A DNA stretch of 64,000 bases from contig NZ_CP084029.1 in assembly GCF_020181615.1 (NCBI RefSeq), forward strand, positions 451,911 to 515,910, written 5' to 3'. The stretch comes from [Mycobacterium] crassicus (GTDB lineage: Bacteria > Actinomycetota > Actinomycetes > Mycobacteriales > Mycobacteriaceae). The position numbers and the translations under genes were made by a program. The notes beneath the pieces are model-generated. The model was not told the DNA's origin, ran no database searches, and saw only the letters and a program-made list of their open reading frames with translations. Positions 1 to 9,791 of the stretch are shown piece by piece (the first letter of the stretch is position 1; each line of letters starts with the position of its first letter).

Positions 1-314
1 GCTGCCGCGGCCGGCGAGTCGTGGAACACCAGCGGGGTGTCGCCGTGCAGGGCGCCCAGCCAGCCCTCCGCGGTGATCTGAGATGTGCCGTGAATGAAGT
101 TGACGTCCAGTGGCGCGTCCGGGTTGTAGAGGTACTCCTGGGTGCCGGAGAGGTCGACGGTACTGCTGAGCAGGATCGGGATGGCGACGTGCGGGGTGTT
201 CTGAGCTGCCGCGCTGGTAGCCACGAACATCCAGGTGGCCAGCGGAACGGCGGCGGCGATCCCCGCGGCCACAAGACGGTGAGTGGTGGGCGAAACAGCT
301 GCGATGTGTGGCAT
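1..314 (-). CDS. Secreted hypothetical protein, C-terminus outside the window
   Basis: An open frame runs leftward from an ATG at 314 to the window edge with no stop (104 codons visible). An AGGGG ribosome site lies about 6 nt upstream. An in-frame ATG at 335 is possible but has no such site. The N-terminus looks like a Sec signal peptide: a short polar start, a hydrophobic stretch around residues 16-36, and an Ala-rich end near SAAAQ. The mature part begins NTPHVAIPILLSS and continues with YLYNPDAPLDVNFIHG. I do not recognise the family. It is divergent from dnaK, so the 257-bp spacer is shared. Export is inferred from the signal only. Confidence 0.55.
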   Translation of the reverse strand, partial: MPHIAAVSPTTHRLVAAGIAAAVPLATWMFVATSAAAQNTPHVAIPILLSSTVDLSGTQEYLYNPDAPLDVNFIHGTSQITAEGWLGALHGDTPLVFHDSPAAA

Positions 315-463
315 GTGAACCCCTGGGGCCGGCATACACGGAGGTGGGCGTATGCGTGGTCGGCGAAGAATATCCAAAGAAACCTTGGAAAAAACTGGGA
401 GGGGCCCTGGGTTGCCGGCCTCGGGAACAAACCTCGAACCCCGCCCGTTGACCCCTACGACAA

Positions 464-484
464 GTTGAGTCACAAGCACTCAAG
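464..484. promoter_or_regulatory. HAIR box (HspR operator) upstream of dnaK
   Basis: The site reads GTTGAGT-N7-ACTCAAG, one base away from the actinobacterial HAIR consensus CTTGAGT-N7-ACTCAAG bound by the MerR-type repressor HspR. A TTGACA hexamer (491-496) starts 7 nt after it, so bound HspR would sit at the promoter -35 region. No clear -10 is visible; the CATCCT around 516-521 is weak. The repressor is encoded by the last gene of this operon, giving a feedback loop. HspR-DnaK co-repression is known in this group. Confidence 0.85.
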
Positions 485-518
485 TCTGAATTGACAGCAA
501 GGCGGCTCGCAGAGCATC

Positions 519-539
519 CTTGAGCGCAGTCCGCTCAGA
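519..539. promoter_or_regulatory. Second, degenerate HAIR-like site before dnaK
   Basis: CTTGAGC-N7-GCTCAGA lies 55 bp downstream of the first HAIR and 33 bp before the dnaK ATG. The left arm matches the HAIR consensus at 6 of 7 positions and the right arm at 5 of 7. The two centres are 55 bp apart. It could be a weaker HspR site in the 5' leader or a chance imperfect palindrome. Confidence 0.45.
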
Positions 540-571
540 CTCGGTAAATGTCTATCAGGGAGGAAACCACA

Positions 572-2415
<1,844 letters not shown>

Positions 2416-2419
<4 letters not shown>

Positions 2420-3039
2420 GTCAAGAAGATTCACGTGAACCCGGTCCGGAGACGATCACGGTAACCGACAAGCGGCGCATCGACCCTGAAACGGGTGAGG
2501 TACGCGTGGCCTCCTCGGAGCCGGCCCCCAGTGGGCCGGCTCCGGAGGAGGCTGCCGCCGGCGAGGCCGAGGTCGACCCGGTCGCCGAGTTGACCGCCGA
2601 CCTGCAGCGGGTGCAGGCGGACTTCGCCAACTACCGCAAGCGGGCACTGCGCGACCAGCAGGGTGTCGCCGACCGGGCCAAGGCCTCGGTGGTGACCGAA
2701 CTCCTGGGCATCCTGGACGACCTGGACCGCGCCCGCGCGCACGGCGACCTGGAGTCCGGTCCGCTGAAGGCATTGGCGGACAAGCTGTCCGGTGTGCTGA
2801 CCGGGCTGGGCCTGGCGGCGTTCGGTTCCGAGGGCGACGAATTCGACCCGGTGCTGCACGAGGCCGTGCAACATGAGGGCGACGGCAGCCACTCGGTGAT
2901 CGGCGCGGTCCTGCGGCGAGGCTACAAACTCGGCGAGCAGGTGCTGCGGCATGCGATGGTCGGGGTGATCGACACTGTTCCGGAGGGCGGCGAGGTCAGC
3001 GGTGAATCCGCAGACGCCGAAGCCGGCGAACAGAACTGA
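2416..3039 (+). CDS. grpE: Nucleotide exchange factor GrpE
   Basis: GrpE (207 aa) releases ADP from DnaK. The GTG start overlaps the dnaK stop (GTGA), so translation is probably coupled. After an acidic, disordered N-terminus of about 60 residues comes the long helix ([20 protein letters not shown]) and the C-terminal beta domain with [15 protein letters not shown] and [16 protein letters not shown], which are typical GrpE signatures. Length is normal for actinobacteria. It is co-transcribed with dnaK and dnaJ, so HspR control is expected. Confidence 0.97.
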
Positions 3040-3060
3040 CAGGTGAGGAGGTGACGCGTT

Positions 3061-4239
3061 ATGGCTCAGCGTGAATGGGTCGAGAAGGACTTCTACAAGG
3101 AGTTGGGCGTCTCCTCCGACGCTGCCGAGAAAGAGATCAAGAGCGCCTACCGCAAGTTGGCGTCCGAACTGCATCCGGACAAGAACCCGAACAATCCCGC
3201 CGCCGCTGAACGCTTCAAAGCCGTGTCCGAGGCCTACAGCGTGCTGTCGGACGAGTCGAAGCGCAAGGAGTACGACGAGACCCGGCGGCTGTTCGCCGGC
3301 GGCGGGTTCGGCAGGCGCTTCAACGGCGGCGGCAACTTCGACCGCTTCACCACGGGCGGCGACGGCAGTGAGTTCAATCTCAACGACCTGTTCGGGCAGG
3401 CTGGCCAAGCCGGCGGGGCCAACATCGGTGACCTGTTCGGCGGGCTGTTCGGGCGTGGCGCGCAGCAACGGCCGAGCCGGCCGCGGCGCGGAAACGACCT
3501 GGAGACCGACTCCGAGCTGAGCTTCGTGGAGGCCACCAAGGGTGTCGAGATGCCGTTGCGGCTCACCAGTGCCGCGCCGTGCACCAACTGCCACGGCAGC
3601 GGTGCCCGGCCCGGTACCAGCCCGCGAGTGTGCGCGTCCTGCAACGGCTCCGGGGTGATCAGCAGCAACCAAGGTGCGTTCGGGTTCTCCGAGCCGTGTA
3701 CCGACTGCCGCGGCAGCGGATCGATCATCGAGCAGCCCTGCACCGACTGCAAGGGAACCGGACGAGCCGCCCGCACCCGCACCATCAATGTGCGGATTCC
3801 ACCGGGAGTCGAAGACGGCCAACGGATTCGGCTGGCAGGGCAGGGCGAGGCCGGGCTGCGGGGGGCGCCGTCCGGTGACCTGTACGTGACGGTGCGAGTG
3901 CGTCCGGACAAGGTCTTCGGCCGCGACGGCGACGATCTGACGGTCACCATTCCAGTCAGCTTCTCCGAGCTCGCTTTGGGGACGACGTTGTCGGTGCCGA
4001 CCTTGGACGGCAAGGTCGGCGTTCGGGTGCCCAAGGGAACCGCCGACGGCCGGATCCTGCGGGTGCGTGGGCGCGGTGTGCCCAAACGTGCCGGCGGCAG
4101 CGGCGACCTGTTGGTCACCGTGAAGGTCGCGGTCCCGCCGAACCTCGAAGGCCCCGCGCAGGAGGCGCTCGAGGCATACGCGGCGGCCGAACGGTCCAGT
4201 GGATTCGACCCGAGAGCCGGATGGGCAGGTAACCGGTAA
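3061..4239 (+). CDS. dnaJ: Co-chaperone DnaJ (DnaJ1)
   Basis: Hsp40 co-chaperone of 392 aa that stimulates DnaK ATP hydrolysis and delivers substrates. The J domain starts near residue 10 ([11 protein letters not shown]) and contains the HPD triad in LHPDKN. A Gly/Phe-rich segment follows (about 78-140). Four zinc-finger repeats come next ([32 protein letters not shown]), then the C-terminal substrate-binding domains. The spacing from grpE is 21 nt with a GAGGAGGTG ribosome site just upstream. Its location next to hspR identifies it as the DnaJ1-type copy of the heat-shock operon. Confidence 0.97.
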   Translation: MAQREWVEKDFYKELGVSSDAAEKEIKSAYRKLASELHPDKNPNNPAAAERFKAVSEAYSVLSDESKRKEYDETRRLFAGGGFGRRFNGGGNFDRFTTGGDGSEFNLNDLFGQAGQAGGANIGDLFGGLFGRGAQQRPSRPRRGNDLETDSELSFVEATKGVEMPLRLTSAAPCTNCHGSGARPGTSPRVCASCNGSGVISSNQGAFGFSEPCTDCRGSGSIIEQPCTDCKGTGRAARTRTINVRIPPGVEDGQRIRLAGQGEAGLRGAPSGDLYVTVRVRPDKVFGRDGDDLTVTIPVSFSELALGTTLSVPTLDGKVGVRVPKGTADGRILRVRGRGVPKRAGGSGDLLVTVKVAVPPNLEGPAQEALEAYAAAERSSGFDPRAGWAGNR

Positions 4240-4613
4240 TGAGTAAATCCGAGAACTCCCGAACCTTCCTGATCTCGGTGGCGGCCGAGTTGGCGGGGAT
4301 GCACGCGCAGACGTTGCGGACTTATGACCGGATCGGTCTGGTCAGTCCGCGCCGCAGCTCCGGCGGCGGGCGCCGCTATTCGGAGCGGGATGTCGACCTC
4401 TTGCGTGAGGTGCAGCGGCTCTCCCACGACGAGGGCGTCAACCTGGCCGGCATCAAGCGGATCATCGAGCTGACCAACCAGGTCGAAGCGCTGCAGAAGC
4501 GGGCCAAGGAGATGTCGGCCGAGCTGGAGATGTTGCGCGCCAACCAGCGTCGCGAGATCGCGGTGGTGCCCAAGAGCACCGCCGTGGTGGTCTGGCAGCC
4601 GCGCCGCCCCTAG
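4239..4613 (+). CDS. hspR: Heat-shock repressor HspR (MerR family)
   Basis: A 124-aa MerR-type winged-helix regulator. The recognition region reads AAELAGMHAQTLRTYDRIGL, followed by the wing SSGGGRRYSERDVDLL and a helix/coiled-coil C-terminus. The ATG overlaps the last base of the dnaJ stop (TAATG), so it is the fourth gene of the operon. Family knowledge: HspR binds HAIR palindromes with DnaK as co-repressor. Matching boxes lie before dnaK (464-484) and clpB (10350-10370), so this window holds most of the expected regulon. Confidence 0.95.
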   Translation: MSKSENSRTFLISVAAELAGMHAQTLRTYDRIGLVSPRRSSGGGRRYSERDVDLLREVQRLSHDEGVNLAGIKRIIELTNQVEALQKRAKEMSAELEMLRANQRREIAVVPKSTAVVVWQPRRP

Positions 4614-4642
4614 TTCCTTCTGGCGCGTCTGGTCGCCGGACT

Positions 4643-5545
4643 TCAGCTGACCCGGATGGAGAACTGCGCGGACTCTGGCTCGCCTCGGCGCGCCACCCGG
4701 TACCCGCCGCGGCGCAGGGCGTCGGTGGGCGCAGCCATCGGCTCGAAACAGATCACGTCCTCGGTGGCCGGCGCGTAGATCTGCGCGGCCGGATATCCCC
4801 GGTCGAACCGCACCTCGATGCGCCGCCCGCCGCCGGAGACCGCGAACACCGCCCCGGCCGCAACCTCGTCGAAACCGTCGTCGAACACATGATCGCCCAA
4901 CACCCCGGTGGTTGCCGGGTGGGCTTGGGTTTGTCCGGTGGGCAGGCCCCGAGCGTCGACGAGGCGAGCCCGCATGGTCGGGGTCTCGATGAGCCACTGG
5001 GCGCGCGGCACCGCGGGGACGTGCAGGTAGGGGTGAAACCCGAAGCACAGCGGGACTGCGGCGTCGGTCGTGGCAGTCACCGTGGTTCGCACCGTCAGGG
5101 TGCGGTCGACGAGCGTGATCGCCAGGCGCAGCAGGTGCGGGAAGGGGAAGCACGCGAGCAACTCGGGCCGGGAGGCGAAGTCCAGCTCGGCGATCAGCTC
5201 CGATGCCGACCGCTCCACCACCCGCCAACCGGGATCGCCGGCCAGCGTGCCGTGGATCGGGGAACCGTGCTCGTCGGTGTGTACTCCACCGCTTCCGGGA
5301 GTCAGCGTGACTTCGGTTCCGTTCACTCGGTATCCGTTGCCGCTCAATCGGTTCGCCCACGGATACAGCAGCGGAATGCCCATGGTCTTGTGGTCGGACA
5401 CGTAGGCCGGCAAGCCGTTGCGCTGGCCGAGCAGCTCCACTGTGCCGTAGGTCAGCGAGGTGCCGATCATGCCGGCACTCGGGATGAATGTCGCAGTCAG
5501 GTCCGAGGAGGGATCACGCAGCATGGCGGCTTCGAACTCGGTCAC
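4643..5545 (-). CDS. Aldose 1-epimerase (GalM-like)
   Basis: A 300-aa protein of the galactose mutarotase fold, which interconverts alpha and beta anomers of aldoses. Family motifs are LLYPWANRLSGNGY near residue 60, the catalytic-type histidine segments PIHG and CFGFHPYLHVP, and the late acidic motif VICFEPMAAPTDAL. The start is a GTG at 5545 with GGAG upstream inside the end of the preceding gene; a later ATG at 5524 is possible. It lies 3 nt downstream of the flavohaemoprotein stop on the same strand, so the two are likely co-transcribed. The sugar substrate cannot be read from the sequence. Confidence 0.85.
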   Translation of the reverse strand: MTEFEAAMLRDPSSDLTATFIPSAGMIGTSLTYGTVELLGQRNGLPAYVSDHKTMGIPLLYPWANRLSGNGYRVNGTEVTLTPGSGGVHTDEHGSPIHGTLAGDPGWRVVERSASELIAELDFASRPELLACFPFPHLLRLAITLVDRTLTVRTTVTATTDAAVPLCFGFHPYLHVPAVPRAQWLIETPTMRARLVDARGLPTGQTQAHPATTGVLGDHVFDDGFDEVAAGAVFAVSGGGRRIEVRFDRGYPAAQIYAPATEDVICFEPMAAPTDALRRGGYRVARRGEPESAQFSIRVS

Positions 5546-5548
5546 TTC

Positions 5549-6715
5549 TCACTCCGATAACGGGTCGTGTTGTATGCGTTGCGGCGGAGCCCCTTTGGCG
5601 ATCAAAGCCGCTCTGGTGGCGCGGGTCATCTCCGGACCGCCACAGATCAGGATCTGCCGATCGCCCCAGCTGCCGTAGCGCGTGACGACGTCCGGCAATT
5701 GCCCGGTCTGCCGCAGGTGAAGCCCCCGCGGCGGTGTCACGTCGGGATACTCGGCGGCCCATTCCGGGTCGCCGGAATACTCGGCCACCGGGGTCACCGA
5801 CAGCCACGGGTTGTGCGCCGCGACCTGCCACAGGGTGGGCAGGTCGTAGAGCTCGCAGGGATAGCGACCGCCGAAGAACAGGTGCACGCGGGGGTTCACT
5901 CCCCACCGGGTCAGGTCCATGATGATCGCCCGCAGCGGGGCCAGGCCGGTGCTGCCGGCCACCATCAACACGTCACCGGCGTCCCGGTCGACGTGCAGGC
6001 CGCCGTGCGGGCTGGACAGTCGCCAGCGGTCGCCCGGCTGGGTCTCGTTGACGATCGCGGTGCTGACCAGGCCGCCGGAGACCGCGCGCACGTGGAACTC
6101 GATCGCGCCGGTCTCGTCGGCCGGGATCGACGGCGACAGGTAGCGCCACGACCGCAGGCACTGCGGTACCTCGACTTTGACGTACTGGCCCGGGTAGTAG
6201 GGCAGCGGCCGGTCCAGCTGCATCCGGACCACGGCCAGGTCACGCGAGACCCGCAGGTGCTCGACGACGGTCCCGTCCCACCAGGCCGGGCCCTCTTCGG
6301 CGTCGGCGGCGCCGCCCATCACACCGATGATGAGATTCAGCGACTCGCGCGCGGCATCCTCGACGGCGGCGGTCCAGCCGTCGGCCAACTCGTCGCGCAG
6401 GGCGGCGTACAGCACCTGGCTCATGGTGTCGTAATAGTGTTGCGTCACACCATATTTGCGATGATCGCGGCCGAGTTGCGCCAGGAACGAGATCGGCTCC
6501 TGGGCGCGTTGGGCGGCGAACTCGCCGTACACCCAGGTCAGGGCCTGGGCGAATGCGGTGCGGGTGCCCGCCAGATCGACGGGGAACAGATCGCGGGCCG
6601 CCGGATTGGTGCCGAACCAGCGGGTGAAGACTCGGCCGACGAAGCTCTCGGCGCCGTCCGCAACGGCGAACGCATCACGCAGCACCTGCAGTGCGTCACG
6701 GTCGTCAAGGCCCAC
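5549..6715 (-). CDS. Flavohaemoprotein (globin plus FAD/NAD reductase, type II-like)
   Basis: 388 aa. The N-terminal globin domain (about 1-140) includes FLAQLGRDHRKYGVTQHYYD. It is followed by a ferredoxin-reductase-type FAD domain (PYYPGQYVKVEVP, RYLSPSIP) and an NAD domain (MVAGSTGLAPLRAI, ILICGGPEM). The domain order is that of flavohaemoglobins. Close to clpB in M. tuberculosis lies Rv0385, the type II flavohaemoglobin of mycobacteria, and this is its likely counterpart. Classical members detoxify NO; type II members have been linked to lactate oxidation. The reaction is therefore not settled from sequence alone. Confidence 0.85.
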   Translation of the reverse strand: MGLDDRDALQVLRDAFAVADGAESFVGRVFTRWFGTNPAARDLFPVDLAGTRTAFAQALTWVYGEFAAQRAQEPISFLAQLGRDHRKYGVTQHYYDTMSQVLYAALRDELADGWTAAVEDAARESLNLIIGVMGGAADAEEGPAWWDGTVVEHLRVSRDLAVVRMQLDRPLPYYPGQYVKVEVPQCLRSWRYLSPSIPADETGAIEFHVRAVSGGLVSTAIVNETQPGDRWRLSSPHGGLHVDRDAGDVLMVAGSTGLAPLRAIIMDLTRWGVNPRVHLFFGGRYPCELYDLPTLWQVAAHNPWLSVTPVAEYSGDPEWAAEYPDVTPPRGLHLRQTGQLPDVVTRYGSWGDRQILICGGPEMTRATRAALIAKGAPPQRIQHDPLSE

Positions 6716-6751
6716 GGCCGCGATTTTATGCTGGTCGGCGGCGATGTCTGG

Positions 6752-7423
6752 CTACAGCGCGTGAATCCCGTTGTGGATCACCATCGCGCCGATGAGGATC
6801 AGGACAGCGGCGAACAGCGCGCCGTGCTGTTGCTCCATCCAGTCCTTCACCCGGTTGAGCGTCGGGGTGAGTCGTCGGCTGGCGGCCAGGTAGCCCAGAA
6901 TCGGGATCGCCACCGTCGACGCGGCAACGGCGATGTAGAAGGCGGCCGCCTGCCAACCGTCCGCGGTGCTGAGCCCCGCGCTACCGATGGCCAGCCCGGC
7001 CGCGGCACACATGAACAGCACCTCGGGCCGGATCACCGCCAGCGCGGTGGCCGTCAGCCCGGCCCGCAGCGGGCTCATCGACGTGAACGAGCGCATCCAG
7101 CCCGGCATTTCGCGGTGTCCGTGCCGGGTCGTCCAGCGGTAGACGCCAAAGGCGATCAGCGCCGCGCCGACAGCGATCCGCAGCCATGAGGCCCAGGTCG
7201 GTGGTGTCCGATTCAGTCCGCCGAGCAGGCCCGATCCCGCCACGAAAGCCGTGGTGAGTGCGGCCAGGCCCACCAGCCAGCCGATGAGGAACGCGAGCCC
7301 GGCGGCCCGCGGGTGCGCGGTCTGCAGCACCAGCACTGCCGGAATCACGGTGATAGGGGAGAGCGCCACCACCAGAGCGAGCGGAATCAGTGCGCTCCAC
7401 AGTGAGCCGAGGCCGGTCGTCAT
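6752..7423 (-). CDS. GAP/LysE-superfamily integral membrane protein
   Basis: 223 aa, about six hydrophobic segments (e.g. ALIPLALVVALSPITVIPAV at the N-terminus) and a conserved polar SPITVIPAVLVLQT motif. This pattern fits the GAP family (Sap, sulfolipid-1-addressing protein) of the LysE superfamily, which moves glycolipids or small molecules across the mycobacterial inner membrane. The start is ATG 7423. An in-frame extension to 7507 is open but lacks the family N-terminus. It is divergent from the MerT-like gene across a 139-bp spacer containing an exact palindrome at 7513-7536, which may control both genes. The substrate is unknown. Confidence 0.75.
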   Translation of the reverse strand: MTTGLGSLWSALIPLALVVALSPITVIPAVLVLQTAHPRAAGLAFLIGWLVGLAALTTAFVAGSGLLGGLNRTPPTWASWLRIAVGAALIAFGVYRWTTRHGHREMPGWMRSFTSMSPLRAGLTATALAVIRPEVLFMCAAAGLAIGSAGLSTADGWQAAAFYIAVAASTVAIPILGYLAASRRLTPTLNRVKDWMEQQHGALFAAVLILIGAMVIHNGIHAL

Positions 7424-7512
7424 GGCAGCACACGGTAGCCGACGGGCCGGTTGGGGCTCACCGCCGCCGGGCAGTGGTCTGGGCGACCAGGCCGGCCCGA
7501 CGTTCACCTTGC

Positions 7513-7536
7513 TAGGTACCTATACGGGGTATAGGT
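7513..7536. promoter_or_regulatory. Composite palindromic operator between divergent membrane-protein genes
   Basis: TAGGTACCTA (7513-7522) is a perfect palindrome. It shares its right half with a second perfect inverted repeat, ACCTATAC-GGG-GTATAGGT (7518-7536). Together they give three TAGGT half-sites. It lies 27 bp before the MerT-like ATG and 90 bp from the GAP-family start. G-tract centres and TATA-rich arms recall operators of metal-sensing repressors, but the binding protein is not identified and no regulator gene of that type adjoins it. Confidence 0.6.
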
Positions 7537-7562
7537 TTACAGCGAGAAGGTGAAAGGCGGAT

Positions 7563-8042
7563 ATGTCAGACACGGCCCAATGTCCTGATCGGGGGCAAGC
7601 GTCCAAGTCCACGGTGGGGCGTCGGTTCGGCGTCGCCGGAGTGATCGCCGCGTTGGCCTGCACGCTGGGTTGCTGCCTGCCGGCGATCCTGGTGGCGCTC
7701 GGCGCCGGAGCGTCGGCCGCGGCCGGTATGGGGCACGCCGCGCATGGCGGCGGCGAAGCGCAGGGCTGGTTCGCCAAGGTGCTTGCCGTGGTGCATCAGA
7801 TCAGCCCCGTTCTGCTGATCGCGTCGATCGTGCTGGTTGCGGCTGCGTTCGCCGTGCGGCGCCGCGCGGCAGTGCTGCCGGCGCTGTTGGCCGGCGTCGT
7901 GCTCTATCTCAGCGTGCATGGCCAGACCGATCCGATCGTCATGTATGCCGGGATGGCGCTGGGCTACGCCGTCTGGATCGCGCTCTACCGGTGGACGCGC
8001 CCGCGTCCCGGCTCTGGGTCGCGCGAAGGGTCAACTTCCTGA
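7563..8042 (+). CDS. Small membrane protein with MerT/MerF-like CC motif
   Basis: 159 aa. About four transmembrane helices are visible, around residues 22-46, 78-96, 100-116 and 123-140. The first helix contains CTLGCCLPAILVALG (Cys33, Cys37, Cys38, Pro40), close to the vicinal-cysteine helix of mercuric and related metal transport proteins. The following loop is His-rich (MGHAAHGGGE). This arrangement suggests binding or transport of a soft metal, which is inference. No merA or merR is nearby. Its 3' end overlaps the convergent TetR gene by 12 bp. A purified palindromic operator candidate sits just upstream. Confidence 0.6.
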   Translation: MSDTAQCPDRGQASKSTVGRRFGVAGVIAALACTLGCCLPAILVALGAGASAAAGMGHAAHGGGEAQGWFAKVLAVVHQISPVLLIASIVLVAAAFAVRRRAAVLPALLAGVVLYLSVHGQTDPIVMYAGMALGYAVWIALYRWTRPRPGSGSREGSTS

Positions 8043-8648
8043 CGGGTCGGCTCCACCCAGGCCGGCCAGTACCAGGCTGGTCGCGAACACCACCAGGTCG
8101 GCGCGACTCACGTGCAGCCGGCCGTCGGCCCAGTCGAGAACCAGTGCGGTGAGCGCACCCGACAGCGCGCTGGCGTGCATGGCGCGCACGGTGGCGGAGA
8201 TGGGCGGATCGGTGACACCGGCTGAGCCGGCCAGCTCGGTCAGCAGGCCGGGCAGCACGTCGGCGCGATGGCCGGCGAGCAGGTTGCTGGACTGCGGCTC
8301 GCGCAGCAGGATCCGCAGCCGGCGTGGATCGGCCTCGAAGTATCCGGCTGCCGCGTCGATCGCCGCGGTGACCGGGGATTCGGTTCCGGCGGCATCGGCG
8401 ATGGCGGCCACCAGTTCGCCGTTGCAGCGGTCATAGACCGCGAGCGTCAATTCGTCGGTGTCGCTGAAGCTTTCGTAGAAGTAGCGGGGGCTCAGACCGG
8501 CGTGCCGGCAGACCGCCCGCATGGTGACGCCGGCCGCGCCCTCGGTGCCCAGCAGTTCGAACCCGGCCTGCATCAGCTGGGCTCGCCGGACCTGGGTCCG
8601 GTCATCGTGGGTCTGGCCGCGCCACACTCGCGGCGCCGTCGCGTCCAT
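8031..8648 (-). CDS. TetR family transcriptional regulator
   Basis: About 205 aa. The N-terminal helix-turn-helix is typical: RRAQLMQAGFELLGTEGAAG, then MRAVCRHAGLSPRYFYESFS. A divergent ligand-binding C-terminal domain follows. ATG 8648 is preferred for its GGGGTGG site; ATG 8660 is in frame. It is divergent from the NTF2-like gene. The spacer holds two palindromes sharing the GAATC-N4-GATTC core, so autoregulation together with control of the neighbour is likely. The ligand is unknown. Its 3' end overlaps the MerT-like gene tail to tail. Confidence 0.88.
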   Translation of the reverse strand: MDATAPRVWRGQTHDDRTQVRRAQLMQAGFELLGTEGAAGVTMRAVCRHAGLSPRYFYESFSDTDELTLAVYDRCNGELVAAIADAAGTESPVTAAIDAAAGYFEADPRRLRILLREPQSSNLLAGHRADVLPGLLTELAGSAGVTDPPISATVRAMHASALSGALTALVLDWADGRLHVSRADLVVFATSLVLAGLGGADPSGS

Positions 8649-8672
8649 CGGCCACCCCATCCCCGGATTATA

Positions 8673-8688
8673 GGAATCGCTTGATTCT
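8673..8688. promoter_or_regulatory. Palindromic operator, copy 1 (probable TetR site)
   Basis: GGAATC-GCTT-GATTCT: 5-bp perfect arms GAATC/GATTC around a 4-bp spacer. It lies 25 bp upstream of the chosen TetR start. It matches copy 2 at 8714-8729, with centres 41 bp apart. It is the probable autoregulatory site of the TetR repressor. Confidence 0.7.
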
Positions 8689-8713
8689 ACTTTCCAGCCC
8701 TGCCATCATCATG

Positions 8714-8729
8714 GGAATCGCATGATTCC
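8714..8729. promoter_or_regulatory. Palindromic operator, copy 2 (probable TetR site)
   Basis: GGAATC-GCAT-GATTCC: a perfect 6-bp inverted repeat around a 4-bp spacer, 23 bp before the NTF2-like ATG. With copy 1 it forms two sites about four helical turns apart, on the same DNA face. It would block transcription of the rightward gene when occupied. Confidence 0.75.
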
Positions 8730-8752
8730 AATTGGATCGGAAGGTGGGTGGC

Positions 8753-9499
8753 ATGTTCGACGACGCGCTATTCCGGGAGGCCATCGCCAAACCACGGCTG
8801 CGCCAGCCGTTGCCGGAATACCTCGCGGGCAACCGGGCGGGCGGGAAGGTCAAGGTGCTCACCGAGCCCGAGCTCAACGCCATGACCGAACAGTGGTTCG
8901 TCGATCTGGATCGCAAGATCGCCCACTACGCCGACCGCGGGATCGACGTGGCGTTCGCGGCCGAGTGGGCCAAGAAGTACTGGTGGAGCTGGCTGATGCG
9001 GGACATGTCGCTCAACCACGAGCTCTACACGCCGGATCTGCGGTACAAGGATCCGACCACCTTCGGCCGGATCATCGTCGGGCTCGAGGAGTTCGTGCGC
9101 TACAACTTCTCGTTCCTCGACGCCATCCCCGATTGGCGCTACGACCCGCTGCCCGGCCAGGTCTACTTCGACGTGACGCCGGAGGGTGAAACCCGAGTCA
9201 TCGTCCGCTACATCGGCAGCGGGCACTTCAGTGGAACTCTGCGGTTCTACCCCTACGACGAGTCGGCCCCGGCGATCCACGGCGTCGGCACCTTCGTGCA
9301 GTGCACCGCGGTAGACCGCTACCACTTCAACGCCGACGGTCTGATGTACGAGGGGGAGACGCTGTTCGACCTGCTCGACGCCACCCAATCAGCCGGGGTG
9401 CTGCCGTCCGACGACAGCTGGATCTTCCGGGCGTTGATGGGGGCTTCCCGGCTGCCTCGAGTGGTGCAGAATGTGCGGCGAAGCCTGCGTCTGGGCTGA
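8753..9499 (+). CDS. NTF2/SnoaL-like domain protein
   Basis: 248 aa, no signal peptide. The central part (about 90-215) has the mixed alpha-beta pattern of NTF2-like folds, e.g. FGRIIVGLEEFVRYNFSFLD, VIVRYIGSGHFSGTLRFYPY and GVGTFVQCTAVDRYHFN, but the N-terminal 85 residues add extra helices. ATG 8753 follows GGAAGG; a TTG at 8732 would fall just after the operator. It is divergent from and probably repressed by the TetR gene. Such domains serve as hydratases, isomerases or ligand carriers. No catalytic residue set is certain here, so function stays open. Confidence 0.6.
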   Translation: MFDDALFREAIAKPRLRQPLPEYLAGNRAGGKVKVLTEPELNAMTEQWFVDLDRKIAHYADRGIDVAFAAEWAKKYWWSWLMRDMSLNHELYTPDLRYKDPTTFGRIIVGLEEFVRYNFSFLDAIPDWRYDPLPGQVYFDVTPEGETRVIVRYIGSGHFSGTLRFYPYDESAPAIHGVGTFVQCTAVDRYHFNADGLMYEGETLFDLLDATQSAGVLPSDDSWIFRALMGASRLPRVVQNVRRSLRLG

Positions 9500-9530
9500 G
9501 CCGGTGGCGGAGCCTTCGGGTCTAACAGCT

Positions 9531-9791
9531 TCAAGCCACTGAGTGCACGCGTTTTGCCAGGGCGAGATAGTCAGCGACGCGGCCGGGCAGGATGTCGAGG
9601 TGTACGACGGTGCCGTTGGGGTGGGCAACCAAGTCGACAACGACTGCCACCGCGGCTGCGTCGGTATCGCCTGCGACCACCAGTGCACCCGGGGCGATGA
9701 TCGACGGATCGCGTGCCTCATCGAGAAAGGCCCAGACGTAACCGGTCTGGTCCTCCGCGTTCAGGTCGGCAGCGATGTCAATGACGGTCAT
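9531..9791 (-). CDS. Small protein, second gene of an unknown two-gene cassette
   Basis: 86 aa, starting MTVIDIAADLNAEDQTGYVW, with an excellent AAGGAGGTCC ribosome site 6-7 nt upstream. No signal peptide or membrane segment. Its start lies 14 bp inside the end of the preceding gene (9778-10218), so the two are co-translated. The sequence is compact and weakly acidic, with AAVAVVVDLVAHPNG as the most hydrophobic stretch. I do not recognise the family. The size, overlap and order resemble a small accessory or toxin-antitoxin-like pair, which is inference only. Confidence 0.6.
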   Translation of the reverse strand: MTVIDIAADLNAEDQTGYVWAFLDEARDPSIIAPGALVVAGDTDAAAVAVVVDLVAHPNGTVVHLDILPGRVADYLALAKRVHSVA

